A stretch of 64,000 nucleotides of DNA from Okeania sp. SIO1I7 (GTDB taxonomy: Bacteria; Cyanobacteriota; Cyanobacteriia; Cyanobacteriales; Microcoleaceae): the NCBI GenBank assembly GCA_010672585.1, contig JAAHGF010000022.1, positions 62,001-126,000 on the forward strand. Direction: 5' to 3'. Below, piece by piece: positions 18,394 to 26,662 of this stretch. The translations under genes and the position numbers were made by a program. The notes beneath the pieces are model-generated. The model made no database searches. It was not told the origin of the DNA and saw nothing but the letters and a program-made list of their open reading frames with translations. Each line of letters starts with the position of its first letter. Positions within the stretch are counted from its first letter, which is position 1.

Positions 18394-19458
18394 CTAACGT
18401 GCATAGTTTTCTAAGTTCATAGCAGCATTAAAATCTCTGTCTGCCTTTAACCCGCAGTTCTCACACTCGTATAGTCTAACATTCAACGGCATTTTCTGTT
18501 GATGTCCGCAGTCAGAACATATCTGAGAACTTGGATAAAATCTATCTGCTATTATTAGCTCACTGCCATACCACTCGCACTTGTATATGAGCTGACGCTT
18601 GAACTCATAAAAACCGCAGTCTGCTATCGCACTTGCTAATTTATGATTTTTGAGCATTCCACTGACATTCAAATCTTCTATCACTATGGTGCTGTGGTTT
18701 TTTGCTAACCATGTTGTGAGTTTATGAAGTGTGTCAGCTCTGGTATCAGCCACTTTTTTGTGAGCCTTGGCTAATCTTTTTATTGCCTTGAGTCTGTTTT
18801 TTGAACCAGGCTCTTTTTTGCTGACACGGTGTTGATAACGAGCTAATCGTTTTTTGGCTTGCCTATAGGCTTTGATGTTAGCAAATTTTGTTCCATCGCT
18901 ACAAGTTGCTAGAGTATTAACTCCCACATCTACACCAATGATATCTCGTTTTTTGGCGGTAGGAGTTGGTTGATAATCATATTTAAAGCTGATATACCAA
19001 TCATCTGCACGTTTTGATATAGTAACATTTTTGATGGGCACAGATGGTAAGATTTCATAAGTTTTTACTATTCCTATTCTAGGTAGTTTGATATAATTTC
19101 CTTTCAGGATTTTAATGCTTCCTTCTAAATAGAAACTATCTTTTTTGCCTTTTTTCTTAAAGTTCGGAAACCCACGTTCAGGGACAGTAAAAAAGTTTTT
19201 GAACGCTCTTTCTAAATCTCTCAATGCTTGTTGAGGGGCACATTTAGACACCTCATAATACCACGGATTTTGGGATTTCACTTCTGCAATTAAACGCTTA
19301 TGCAAAGTGATAGCACTAGGCCGTTTCTTAGTCTGTTTGTACTCAGCAATACAAGTAGCTAATCCCCAGTTATAGGCATGACGAGCTACACCAGCGTGTT
19401 TCGCAAGTATAGTTTTTTGTTTATTGTTAACTTTTAATTTGGTTTTGATTGATTGCAT
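18394..19458 (-). CDS. tnpB: TnpB, intact RuvC-like nuclease of an IS200/IS605-type element
   Basis: This 354-residue TnpB is the only copy in the window without breaks or inserts. The RuvC residues are D177 (GVDVGVN), E261 (VIEDLNV) and D342 (DRDFNAAMN). The zinc ribbon uses Cys314, 317, 332 and 335. The helix-turn-helix-like N-terminus (KLKVNNKQKTILAKHAGVARHAYNWG) is complete. It ends soon after the last catalytic Asp, so it lacks the basic tail of many relatives. No tnpA accompanies it. It shares subgroup with the decayed copy immediately downstream, giving a tandem pair, probably from duplication or repeated insertion. It is likely competent as an RNA-guided nuclease if the guide RNA is expressed. 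Confidence 0.9.
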   Translation of the reverse strand: MQSIKTKLKVNNKQKTILAKHAGVARHAYNWGLATCIAEYKQTKKRPSAITLHKRLIAEVKSQNPWYYEVSKCAPQQALRDLERAFKNFFTVPERGFPNFKKKGKKDSFYLEGSIKILKGNYIKLPRIGIVKTYEILPSVPIKNVTISKRADDWYISFKYDYQPTPTAKKRDIIGVDVGVNTLATCSDGTKFANIKAYRQAKKRLARYQHRVSKKEPGSKNRLKAIKRLAKAHKKVADTRADTLHKLTTWLAKNHSTIVIEDLNVSGMLKNHKLASAIADCGFYEFKRQLIYKCEWYGSELIIADRFYPSSQICSDCGHQQKMPLNVRLYECENCGLKADRDFNAAMNLENYAR

Positions 19459-19887
19459 TTCAACTGGTAAGCCATGAAAAAAAGTCTTTGATAATTATAA
19501 TATGAATGAGTGTATGATAGCAGACGATCGGGATATTTTTAATATTTATTAATATTTGTCTAACTTTGTCCAATTATTCGGCTTCAGTAATTAGCCCTTT
19601 TTTAAGTTGACGACTGTATTTTCTCAGGCCAGAGAGAACTATCCAATTATACTGTGTTATAACGTAAATTGTCAACTAGGTCAAAACTCTCGGTATTGTT
19701 AGTCCTTAAACTTGATTTATCACTAATTATCCGAATATGATATAAGTCCCGCAAAAATAAAGTCAATTATCCCACAGAAATTATCAATTATTTTCCCCTA
19801 CTCCCTACTCCCTACTCCCTACTCCCTACTCCCTCTTTTCTAGGAGATGTCTATTATGATTATTAATGATATTTGACTTTATTAATA
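19459..19887. other. spacer with CCCTACT run and MITE end
   Basis: No gene seen. A CCGAATATGATATAAG end-like word lies near 19731. Five CTCCCTA words run from 19799 to 19840, followed by TTTTCTAGGAGATGTCTATTATGAT, an end of the TAGACATCTCC family. That end sits only about 30 bp before the creatininase start codon. Confidence 0.6.
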
Positions 19888-20703
19888 ATGATGCACAATT
19901 TCATCCCACCAGAAAGATTTTTTCCCTATCTCACCTGGCAAGATATTGAAACAATGCCAAATAAGGAAAATGTAGTAATTATTCAACCAGTGGGTTCTAT
20001 TGAACAACATGGTTTTCATTTACCTATAATTGTTGATTCGGCGATCGCTACTTTTATTACAGGTAAAGCACTAGCTAAACTCGACTCTAATATTCCTGCA
20101 TACGCTTTGCCTACTCAATATTACGGTAAATCTAACGAACATTGGCATTTTCCTGGTACCATTACTCTCACTGCCCAGACTTTGATGGCAGTATTAACAG
20201 AAATGGCTGAAAGTATTTATCGTTCTGGGTTCCGCAAATTGGTATTTTTGAATGCTCATGGCGGACAACCACAAGTTATCGAAATTGTGGCGCGAGACTT
20301 GCACCAAAAATATGAGGATTTTTTGCTATTTCCGCTTTTTGCTTGGCGCGTACCTCTCCCTAACGAAGAGTTGTTTACGCCAAAGGAAATGGAATTGGGA
20401 ATTCATGCAGGAGATGGGGAAACCAGTATGATGTTGTCAATATTGCCGGATACGGTAAAAATGGATAAGGCAGTAACAGAATATCCTCAAGATTTGCCTG
20501 AAGACAGTATGTTAAGTATGGAGGGAAAGTTGCCTTTTGCTTGGTTAACGCAGGAGTTAAGTTGTAGTGGGGTGTTGGGTGATGCAAAGGTAGCGACCAA
20601 AGAAAAAGGCGATCGCCTTATTGAGGCTTTTTCTGATAGTTGGGTGCAGGTTATTCAGGACGTTTATAAATTTCGGCAGCCAAAACAAAAACCTAACTCT
20701 TGA
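19888..20703 (+). CDS. creatininase-family amidohydrolase
   Basis: This metal-dependent amidohydrolase of about 272 residues belongs to the creatininase/FAPy-deformylase/MftE superfamily; the substrate cannot be named from sequence. Metal-binding motifs are GSIEQHGFHLP near residue 37, VDSAIA just after, LNAHGG near 125 and the late Glu in AGDGETS. The WHFPGTI segment is also typical. A longer frame starts at TTG 19873. I prefer ATG 19888 (or 19891), which starts right at the conserved part and avoids a MITE-derived leader. The gene stands alone, so context gives no pathway hint. Confidence 0.85.
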   Translation: MMHNFIPPERFFPYLTWQDIETMPNKENVVIIQPVGSIEQHGFHLPIIVDSAIATFITGKALAKLDSNIPAYALPTQYYGKSNEHWHFPGTITLTAQTLMAVLTEMAESIYRSGFRKLVFLNAHGGQPQVIEIVARDLHQKYEDFLLFPLFAWRVPLPNEELFTPKEMELGIHAGDGETSMMLSILPDTVKMDKAVTEYPQDLPEDSMLSMEGKLPFAWLTQELSCSGVLGDAKVATKEKGDRLIEAFSDSWVQVIQDVYKFRQPKQKPNS

Positions 20704-21073
20704 TCGTAATTGGTAGCTGTATCATGTCCGGTTGAATACTTAAACAATAAAGGAATTCAAGCAATCATGGTATAATTGGCGAGTATTTATGTAGGGTTTG
20801 CTGATTAAATCTTAAAGCATTTACATATAAAGGTTTTAGCCTTTTTCAAGACTTAAAAAGTACCTGGTTTTCAGCTCTTTATGCTCAAAAAGTTAGGATT
20901 TCTGGCGCATAGTTGGGCAAAAAAAATTATTCCCCTACTCCCCTACTCCCCTACTCCCCTTTTCCCCTCCTGGGAGGGATTAGGGGTGGGTCCCCTACTC
21001 CTTAAAAAAGACTTTTTCAGCAAGCCCTATGTATTGGTTAAAAATTCCCAGAACGCTTACTATCCAACCCGAT
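20704..21073. other. spacer with repeat fragments
   Basis: It holds a TCATGTCCGGTTGAATACTT MITE end near 20723 and a run of CCCCTACT words (20933-20960). A CCCCTCCTGGGAGGG palindrome (about 20964-20980) belongs to the family also seen near 17340, 26390 and 44800. The 5' extension of the following frame (21029-21073) is also here. No gene or promoter is clear. Confidence 0.55.
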
Positions 21074-22867
21074 ATGATTGCTATGGATATCAAGATGAGA
21101 CTAATAAAAAAACTCCTTTTACGAGTTCTCACTGTTTTAGTAATAATTATCCTTACTCAGTCTGCTGTCATTAGCATTAGCATTAGCCGAGACAATAACC
21201 CACTTAGGCCACCTGAAACTGATAGTCCCCGTCAAACTATGTCAGCATTTATGGACAATATGAATAAGGCTTATACACTAATTAAGGAAGCTGAAAAGCA
21301 GTCAGAAGAAAAGGGAGGATTATTGTGGCATTCTCCGGAAGTTAAGAAAAAAGGCAAACAAGCACAGTTAGCTCTAAACCGCGCGATCGATGCCTTAAAT
21401 CTTGTAGATATTCCCCCAATTAATCGTCAAGATTTTGGTACAGAATATGCATTAATGCTTAAGGAGATATTAGATCGCCTTGAATTACCTAAACCTGATG
21501 AGATTCCTGATGAAAAAGTTGTACCTCAGTCCCTAACGCGACCTCGAACGCGCTGGGAAGTTCCAGGGAGTGAGATTGCAATTGAATTAGTTGAGGAAGG
21601 TTTCAATGTCAACGAATATCTCTTCACCCCTGAAACAGTTAAGCGTATCAGAGAATTTTATGAATCGATCAAAGGATATGAATACAATAAATCGAATTAT
21701 TGGAAAATATCTCGTGGTTTCTACAGAGGCTATATCACTACACCAGGCTATCTCCTACCTCCCAAGTGGAGTAGATGGTTACCAAGGGGGAGATATGCTG
21801 TATTGCTTTATGACCAGACCCTCTGGCAATGGTTTAGTCTGGCTATAATGACTTTGGTCGTATTCGCTACCATTTTTGGGGTCGAATTTTTACTCAAACG
21901 ATATATCAAGACCGCTAATTCCTACAAAAAAGTATGGTTGGGATTATTCATACCAGCCTTAACATTATGGATGACTAACTTTTGGGAATTTATTATAGAT
22001 GAACACATTAATATCACCGGCGCAGTCCTAGAGAATCTACTGAAATTATCAACTATTGTGGAAGGTGGTGTTTGGGCTTGGTTCGCTTTTATGGTATTAA
22101 ATGCCATTGGTTGGACTATTATCTCCAATATGCCTCAAGGAAATACATCCCTTGAAGCAGTAATCGTTCGCAATGGATTTCGCTTGCTAGGAGTTTTGAC
22201 AGGATTGACAGTTTTTTACACTACCAGCAAAGAAATTGGCATAGCTGCTGAACCAATAATAGCGAGCTTTGGAATTAGCGGTATTGCTATTGGGTTGGGA
22301 GTTAAACCATATATAGAAAATTTAGTAGGTGGTTTAACCTTATTTTTGAACCGCCCAATAAAGATAGGGGATTTTTGCGAATTAGGTGGTGTCATTGGTA
22401 CAGTAGAAGATATTGGTTTGCGCTCAACATTGATTCGCACGCCAGACCGCAAGCTGATTTATGTCCCGAATACAGTAGTCTCCACATCGCAAATTGTCAA
22501 TCATAGTCAGCGTGACAAATATTCTTTTAAGCGCACACTTTCGTTGAGCTATGACAGTGCCCACGAAGAGTTAGGGGAAACCATGGAAAACCTGCGAAAT
22601 ATCCTCGCTCAACATCCAAAACTTTCCGAAGAACGTATTAGTCTTGGCAGTTTGAGTCATGAGATAATTGATGTTGATATTTTTGCATATATCCTAACTA
22701 GAGATGTAGCTCAATCTCTCTTAATTCAAGAGGAAATACTGCTCAAAATTAGCCATCTTCTCGATATCACAGGAGCAAAGGTAGTCGCACTTACTGTATC
22801 AAATACAATAGAATATTCTCATACAAGCACTATTGATAATAGTTCTAGCTTTGATACAGAGATGTAG
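21074..22867 (+). CDS. MscS-family mechanosensitive ion channel
   Basis: A protein of about 597 residues with a hydrophobic export segment at the N-terminus (LIKKLLLRVLTVLVIIILTQS). A periplasmic region of about 230 residues follows, then four to five membrane helices, then the MscS core. The pore helix and beta domain read FGISGIAIGLGVKPYIENLVGG and IGDFCELGGVIGTVEDIGLRST, followed by YVPNTVVSTSQIVN. Such channels release solutes on hypo-osmotic shock; the larger members can also be regulated by their extra domains. The frame opens at 21029, but ATG 21074 or one of the next two ATGs gives a more normal signal sequence. The neighbours do not suggest a special partner. Confidence 0.88.
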   Translation: MIAMDIKMRLIKKLLLRVLTVLVIIILTQSAVISISISRDNNPLRPPETDSPRQTMSAFMDNMNKAYTLIKEAEKQSEEKGGLLWHSPEVKKKGKQAQLALNRAIDALNLVDIPPINRQDFGTEYALMLKEILDRLELPKPDEIPDEKVVPQSLTRPRTRWEVPGSEIAIELVEEGFNVNEYLFTPETVKRIREFYESIKGYEYNKSNYWKISRGFYRGYITTPGYLLPPKWSRWLPRGRYAVLLYDQTLWQWFSLAIMTLVVFATIFGVEFLLKRYIKTANSYKKVWLGLFIPALTLWMTNFWEFIIDEHINITGAVLENLLKLSTIVEGGVWAWFAFMVLNAIGWTIISNMPQGNTSLEAVIVRNGFRLLGVLTGLTVFYTTSKEIGIAAEPIIASFGISGIAIGLGVKPYIENLVGGLTLFLNRPIKIGDFCELGGVIGTVEDIGLRSTLIRTPDRKLIYVPNTVVSTSQIVNHSQRDKYSFKRTLSLSYDSAHEELGETMENLRNILAQHPKLSEERISLGSLSHEIIDVDIFAYILTRDVAQSLLIQEEILLKISHLLDITGAKVVALTVSNTIEYSHTSTIDNSSSFDTEM

Positions 22868-22917
22868 TATCAATTTGATAACTGTTTGCTACAAATAGTT
22901 AGGCTATTTCTTAGGAG

Positions 22918-23108
22918 TCATATCATGTCCGGTAGTATCGGTATTGTAAAAGGGTAAGAATTCAGAATTTAGAATTTAGAATTCAGAAATTTGGGATGAA
23001 AGCTTTAGTATTCTTGGAATTAAGGGTATTAACCCCGAAACAACTTAAATTTCCTGTAGATATTCACCCTTTGGTTTACACAAACGATACCAGCGGACAT
23101 GATATCAG
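22918..23108. mobile_element. about 190-bp MITE, ATATCATGTCCGG family, long type (copy A)
   Basis: It begins TCATATCATGTCCGGTAGTA and ends with CGATACCAGCGGACATGATA, so the ends are imperfect inverted repeats of about 25 bp. It is nearly identical to the copy at 50900-51098, and the segment CTTAAATTTCCTGTAGATAT also occurs reversed at 45016-45173. No open frame of note. Confidence 0.88.
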
Positions 23109-23311
23109 GAGCCAGGATGAATAAAGGATTTGAATAGCATTGATTTTTAAATTCGGGAACGGGGGAACGGGCAAGATGCTCATTCCACAAAACCACAAAA
23201 TTATTAACCTACATTCCGCATTTATGAACGCCCAATATTTCCTTCCTCCTTCTTCCTTATTTTTCGGCAAAATTTCTTCCTTCTTCCTTCTTGCCTCTTC
23301 CTTCTTCCTTG

Positions 23312-24700
23312 CTATAGCAACGATAAAACAATTTCAGCCAACTTTTGTGCCGCTCCCGGTTGACCTCTGACACTTCTGAGACGATCGCGCATTTCTACTA
23401 ATTTTTCTGGATGACTCAAAAAATCTAATACCAATTCTGCTACTATTTCCGGTGTCAGTTTCCCTACCAACTCCGGCACAATTTCCTGTTTTGCCCAAAT
23501 ATTCGGCCATGCAAACAGTTTTCCCTTGCGCAACACTAACCAATTAATTCCGGCAGCAAAAGCAGCTCCTACCCCTGGTAAGTTTGCTAATAACCCAGGC
23601 AAACCATCCCAAGCTCTCATAATATCTAGTTGTTGGGTGGGTAATAATACAATCATCGGTATTGCCAAGGAACCCAACTCAGCAGTGTTAGCACCGACCG
23701 TGGTTAAGCAAAGACGACATTGGGAAAGTAGATCGTAAGCAGGAGTGCGTGTTATTAATTCTACCTCTAGACCTGTAGGTGTGACTAATTTAGGATTTTC
23801 TATCTCGCAGTCTGGAGGAATTAATAATTTTGCCTCAACGCCACCCATTTTTTGAACTGCCGGATTTTTTCGAGAGTCGGCAAAACTGGCTAAAGTAGAT
23901 AATTCCAGAGTCGGAGCAACTGGAATGATAAATCTGGTTTGCGGGCGTATTTTGTGGAGATGTTGAGCGATCGCTAAAGTTAAAGGTACACCTAAAGATA
24001 ATTTAGTAGGTTTAGATCCAGGCAATAACCCAATATACTCAACAATATTTTCTTCTGTTGTTGGTAAATCTAAATTACTGCTTACCGAAAATCTTGGTTT
24101 AAAGCCTCCCCTTTTAAGAGGGTCAAAAAGAAATTTCTGCATTTCAAGCCTCCCTATTGCAGAGGTACTGATAACTGTTAACGCAGTTCCTCCGGAGGAG
24201 GCTAACTGATAACTGATAACTGAATTGACCTCCGCCATCAAATCTCCCACTACTGTAAATTTTTCAGCATACTTTGGTGGTACTTGAGCAGCAACTTCTG
24301 ACTTCATTACACCAAATTTATCTATCCAGCGCCACCATCTAGCATCCCACTCAGCATAAATAACAGTACGATAACCAAGACGTTTTCCTACCGCAACAGT
24401 AAAAAATTGGTCGCCTCCCAAAAATAAAACTATTCCCTGGGGATGCCAATGCCAATTTTCTGCCGTTTTTCCCCGAAGCAAAAACCGCCAAAAATATTCT
24501 GCGGGTTGTACTCGGTCTATTTCTGGATAAGAAAGAGCGATCGCTGCTTCTTTTCCGGTAGCATGGGGACAAGGTGAGAGAATGACAGAAATTCGGATAT
24601 CAATATTTGCCTGTTGTCGTAACTGTTGCACAACAGGTCGCACCCAAGTAATTAATTCTCCCGGGCCATTTGAGAGGATGACAATATCAATTTTTTTCAT
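23312..24700 (-). CDS. lipid-A-disaccharide synthase-related glycosyltransferase
   Basis: This 462-residue protein resembles LpxB in the N-terminal SNGPGEL motif (residues 10-16), the EWDARWWRWIDKFGV region and the C-terminal TVGANTAELG motif of the GT-B fold. LpxB joins two acylated glucosamines in lipid A; the role of this cyanobacterial relative is not established. Residues about 159-208 (VISYQLASSGG to KPRFSVSSN) are encoded by a dispersed repeat whose other copy lies at 29548-29656 in non-coding DNA. Within it a TTCCTCCGGAGGAGG palindrome is nested. The frame remains open across the insert, which lies just after the conserved VVGDLMAE segment. It is probably still a functional protein, but with an extra loop of about 48 residues. 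Confidence 0.85.
   Translation of the reverse strand: MKKIDIVILSNGPGELITWVRPVVQQLRQQANIDIRISVILSPCPHATGKEAAIALSYPEIDRVQPAEYFWRFLLRGKTAENWHWHPQGIVLFLGGDQFFTVAVGKRLGYRTVIYAEWDARWWRWIDKFGVMKSEVAAQVPPKYAEKFTVVGDLMAEVNSVISYQLASSGGTALTVISTSAIGRLEMQKFLFDPLKRGGFKPRFSVSSNLDLPTTEENIVEYIGLLPGSKPTKLSLGVPLTLAIAQHLHKIRPQTRFIIPVAPTLELSTLASFADSRKNPAVQKMGGVEAKLLIPPDCEIENPKLVTPTGLEVELITRTPAYDLLSQCRLCLTTVGANTAELGSLAIPMIVLLPTQQLDIMRAWDGLPGLLANLPGVGAAFAAGINWLVLRKGKLFAWPNIWAKQEIVPELVGKLTPEIVAELVLDFLSHPEKLVEMRDRLRSVRGQPGAAQKLAEIVLSLL
24077..24226. repeat. about 150-bp dispersed repeat inserted in frame
   Basis: Shares GCCTCCCTATTGCAGAGGTA and the following TGATAACTGATAACTG words with 29548-29656, including the preceding CTCCCCTTTTAAGAGGG palindrome. 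Here it is translated as part of the LpxB-like protein. The CTCCGGAGGAGGC segment is a further nested insertion absent from the other copy. Confidence 0.85.
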
Positions 24701-24828
24701 AGGGGGGTAATACTAAATCCGGTTTTACTAGACAACAGGACGGAAATACAGCTATGGATAATAATTCCTTTTAGTGCATTGGGATTTGGAAATATGATGC
24801 CACCATTTTTACGTCTATAGTTCTCAAT

Positions 24829-24867
24829 ATTACAGCACTTTCGATAATAGTGAGGTAGTGCTGTAAT
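24829..24867. other. 11-bp perfect inverted repeat in a divergent promoter region
   Basis: ATTACAGCACT (24829-24839) and AGTGCTGTAAT (24857-24867) are separated by 17 bp, between the divergent LpxB-like gene and the PEP-CTERM gene. It could be a small mobile-element pair of ends, an operator, or the RNA hairpin of a leader. The sequence cannot decide. Confidence 0.55.
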
Positions 24868-24940
24868 AGCTTTTATTCTGTGAAATCTATGGTATTATCA
24901 TACTATATGCAACATGGAATTCATTTGGGAGATTGAAGAT

Positions 24941-25624
24941 ATGCTGAGAAAAAATCATTTATCCCTACCGTTTTTCGCTATTTTGACAACCCTAACTTTC
25001 TGGGTTCCCAAAGAAGCGCTTGCTATTTCTATAAAAGCTACTGCTACTGGGTCTTCTAACCCAACTCCTATTGTTGGAGGAGATCTACAGAATGGAGATT
25101 TTCTGATTCTACAGAATCCAACTGTCCCAAGTTTGCCTACAGGTGATGGAGTTGATGAAACAACAGACTGGTCATTTGATTTCTCAAATGACAGCAATCT
25201 AATGTTTTTTCCAGTTTCCAGCCCTCTAGACTCGGCTATCCTAACTTTGACTCTCTCTCCTATTGATTCTGGAGTTACAACAGATACTATTGGAGTTCCT
25301 GGCGTAAAATCTATTAATATACCTAGCATTCCTAGTATCCCTGCGGTGGGAACTACAGGTACAGTTTCTATAGATTTGCTAGACTTTGGGTTTACCTCTG
25401 CAGATATTATCAATTCATTAGATCCTGTTACTAATACAATTCCCTGGTTGTATCAGGATGATGCGATTATTTCTTTCGCGGAACTAGAGTTGACAGTAGA
25501 ATCTGTAGAATCTGTCCCCGAACCCACAAGTATTCTTGGTCTCTTGGTTACTGGTGCTATTGCTGCAGGTATAGTACGGGAAAAAAACAAGAAAATTAAT
25601 AGACTAACAGAGCAATCGCTCTAG
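24941..25624 (+). CDS. PEP-CTERM sorting-signal protein
   Basis: A protein of about 227 residues with a signal peptide (MLRKNHLSLPFFAILTTLTFWV, ending near KEALA). A beta-rich acidic body of low complexity follows. The C-terminal PEP-CTERM signal has VPEPTSILGLL, one hydrophobic helix and a basic end (REKNKKINR). Such proteins are exported and cleaved by an exosortase and often associate with exopolysaccharide. No exosortase is in the window. The frame is open from ATG 24914, but that start would put acidic residues before the signal peptide, so ATG 24941 is preferred. The body matches no domain I recognise; IPSIPSIPAVG is a local repeat. Confidence 0.85.
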   Translation: MLRKNHLSLPFFAILTTLTFWVPKEALAISIKATATGSSNPTPIVGGDLQNGDFLILQNPTVPSLPTGDGVDETTDWSFDFSNDSNLMFFPVSSPLDSAILTLTLSPIDSGVTTDTIGVPGVKSINIPSIPSIPAVGTTGTVSIDLLDFGFTSADIINSLDPVTNTIPWLYQDDAIISFAELELTVESVESVPEPTSILGLLVTGAIAAGIVREKNKKINRLTEQSL

Positions 25625-25830
25625 TGCCACTATGCGAAAGTTAAAAGTCAATCATTTTTGATTTGTAATTGTTTTAGGATTTTGTAACTGGTCAGTTATT
25701 TCCGCCATCCTGCTCTAGTAGGTAGATGCGTTAACTAACTATCAACTTTTGAACCTAAGCTTTCAGCACCCTAAAAGCTTGGGTTTAAATCCCCGACTTC
25801 TAGCTTGTCGTTCTAGAAAACAAAATTATA

Positions 25831-25834
25831 GGAG
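25831..25834 (+). promoter_or_regulatory. ribosome binding site that decides the ankyrin gene start
   Basis: GGAG lies 10 bases before ATG 25845 (ATAGGAGAAAATTTAAG), supporting that start over the upstream one at 25749. Confidence 0.7.
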
Positions 25835-25844
25835 AAAATTTAAG

Positions 25845-26324
25845 ATGACAGAATTAATTGATGTGGTTAAAACTGGAGATATTGCTCAAGTCGAAACTTT
25901 GCTGAGTGAAGGCACGGAGATCGATGCTAAAGACTCGGAAGGTTCCACTCCTTTAATTGCTGCTGTGGAAACTGGCCATATAGAGATAGTTAAAAAATTA
26001 TTGGCTACTGGCGCTGATGTCAACAATAATGATAATGATGGTTGGGTGCCTTTGATGGGTGCTGCTGGTAGTGGCGATCGGGAAATTTTAGAACTATTGT
26101 TGGATGCTGGCGCTGATGTTAATGCTACTACTAATTTTGGCTTGACTGCGCTGATGACTGCTGCGGGTAGCGGTCATACTGATGCTGTGCAAATTTTGTT
26201 AGACCGGGGAGCAGATATCAAGGCTAAAGATAATAATAAATGGACGGCCTTAGTCTGGGCAAATTCGGAAGGTCATAAGGATGTGGTAGAGTTGCTAAAG
26301 CAGGTACGCGATCGCGATAATTAG
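25845..26324 (+). CDS. ankyrin-repeat protein
   Basis: A 159-residue soluble protein made of about four and a half ankyrin repeats. Recurrent motifs are GSTPLIAAVETGHIEIVKKLL, GWVPLMGAAGSGDREILELLL, GLTALMTAAGSGHTDAVQILL and KWTALVWANSEGHKDVVELL, spaced 33 residues. Ankyrin stacks bind other proteins; the partner is unknown. The frame extends upstream to 25749, but the GGAG site and the start of the repeat fold point to ATG 25845. It has no signal peptide and no other domain, and ends next to a HIP1 site (CGCGATCGCG). Its neighbours are unrelated. Confidence 0.9.
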   Translation: MTELIDVVKTGDIAQVETLLSEGTEIDAKDSEGSTPLIAAVETGHIEIVKKLLATGADVNNNDNDGWVPLMGAAGSGDREILELLLDAGADVNATTNFGLTALMTAAGSGHTDAVQILLDRGADIKAKDNNKWTALVWANSEGHKDVVELLKQVRDRDN

Positions 26325-26662
26325 TTAGGGTTTGCGTATGGAAAGTATTTTGGTAGGGGTAGGAGACAGGAGACAGGAGACAACCCACCCCTAGCCCCTC
26401 CCCCTCCCAGGAGGGGAGAAATGGGAATGAGAGGGGAGGTAGGAGCGGGCGTTTTGTCTCTCAATTTTTCTGCCATAATCATCCCAAAATACTAGCTTTT
26501 TGAAATTTTTCCATTCCAAAGCTGGTACTTTTTTCAACTCTAAAATTCTAAAACCAATATCAGTCAATACTTTCAGATTTATTCAGCAAGCCCTAATTTA
26601 TATTTCCAAATGATATTATAAATCTCTGTTATGCTTTCTTTTAATTAAAAAAAATATACTGC
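26325..26662. other. spacer with CCCACCCCTAGCCCCTCC repeat
   Basis: Contains GGAGACA words, then the palindromic ACCCACCCCTAGCCCCTCC...CAGGAGGGG repeat (about 26385-26420) and a G-rich run. The rest (26460-26662) is AT-rich and plain. No gene seen. Confidence 0.55.

Noticed and set aside
21029-21073. N-terminal extension of the MscS protein
   Set aside because: The extra 15 residues lie before a more plausible signal segment and the DNA adjoins repeats, so the ATG at 21074 was preferred.
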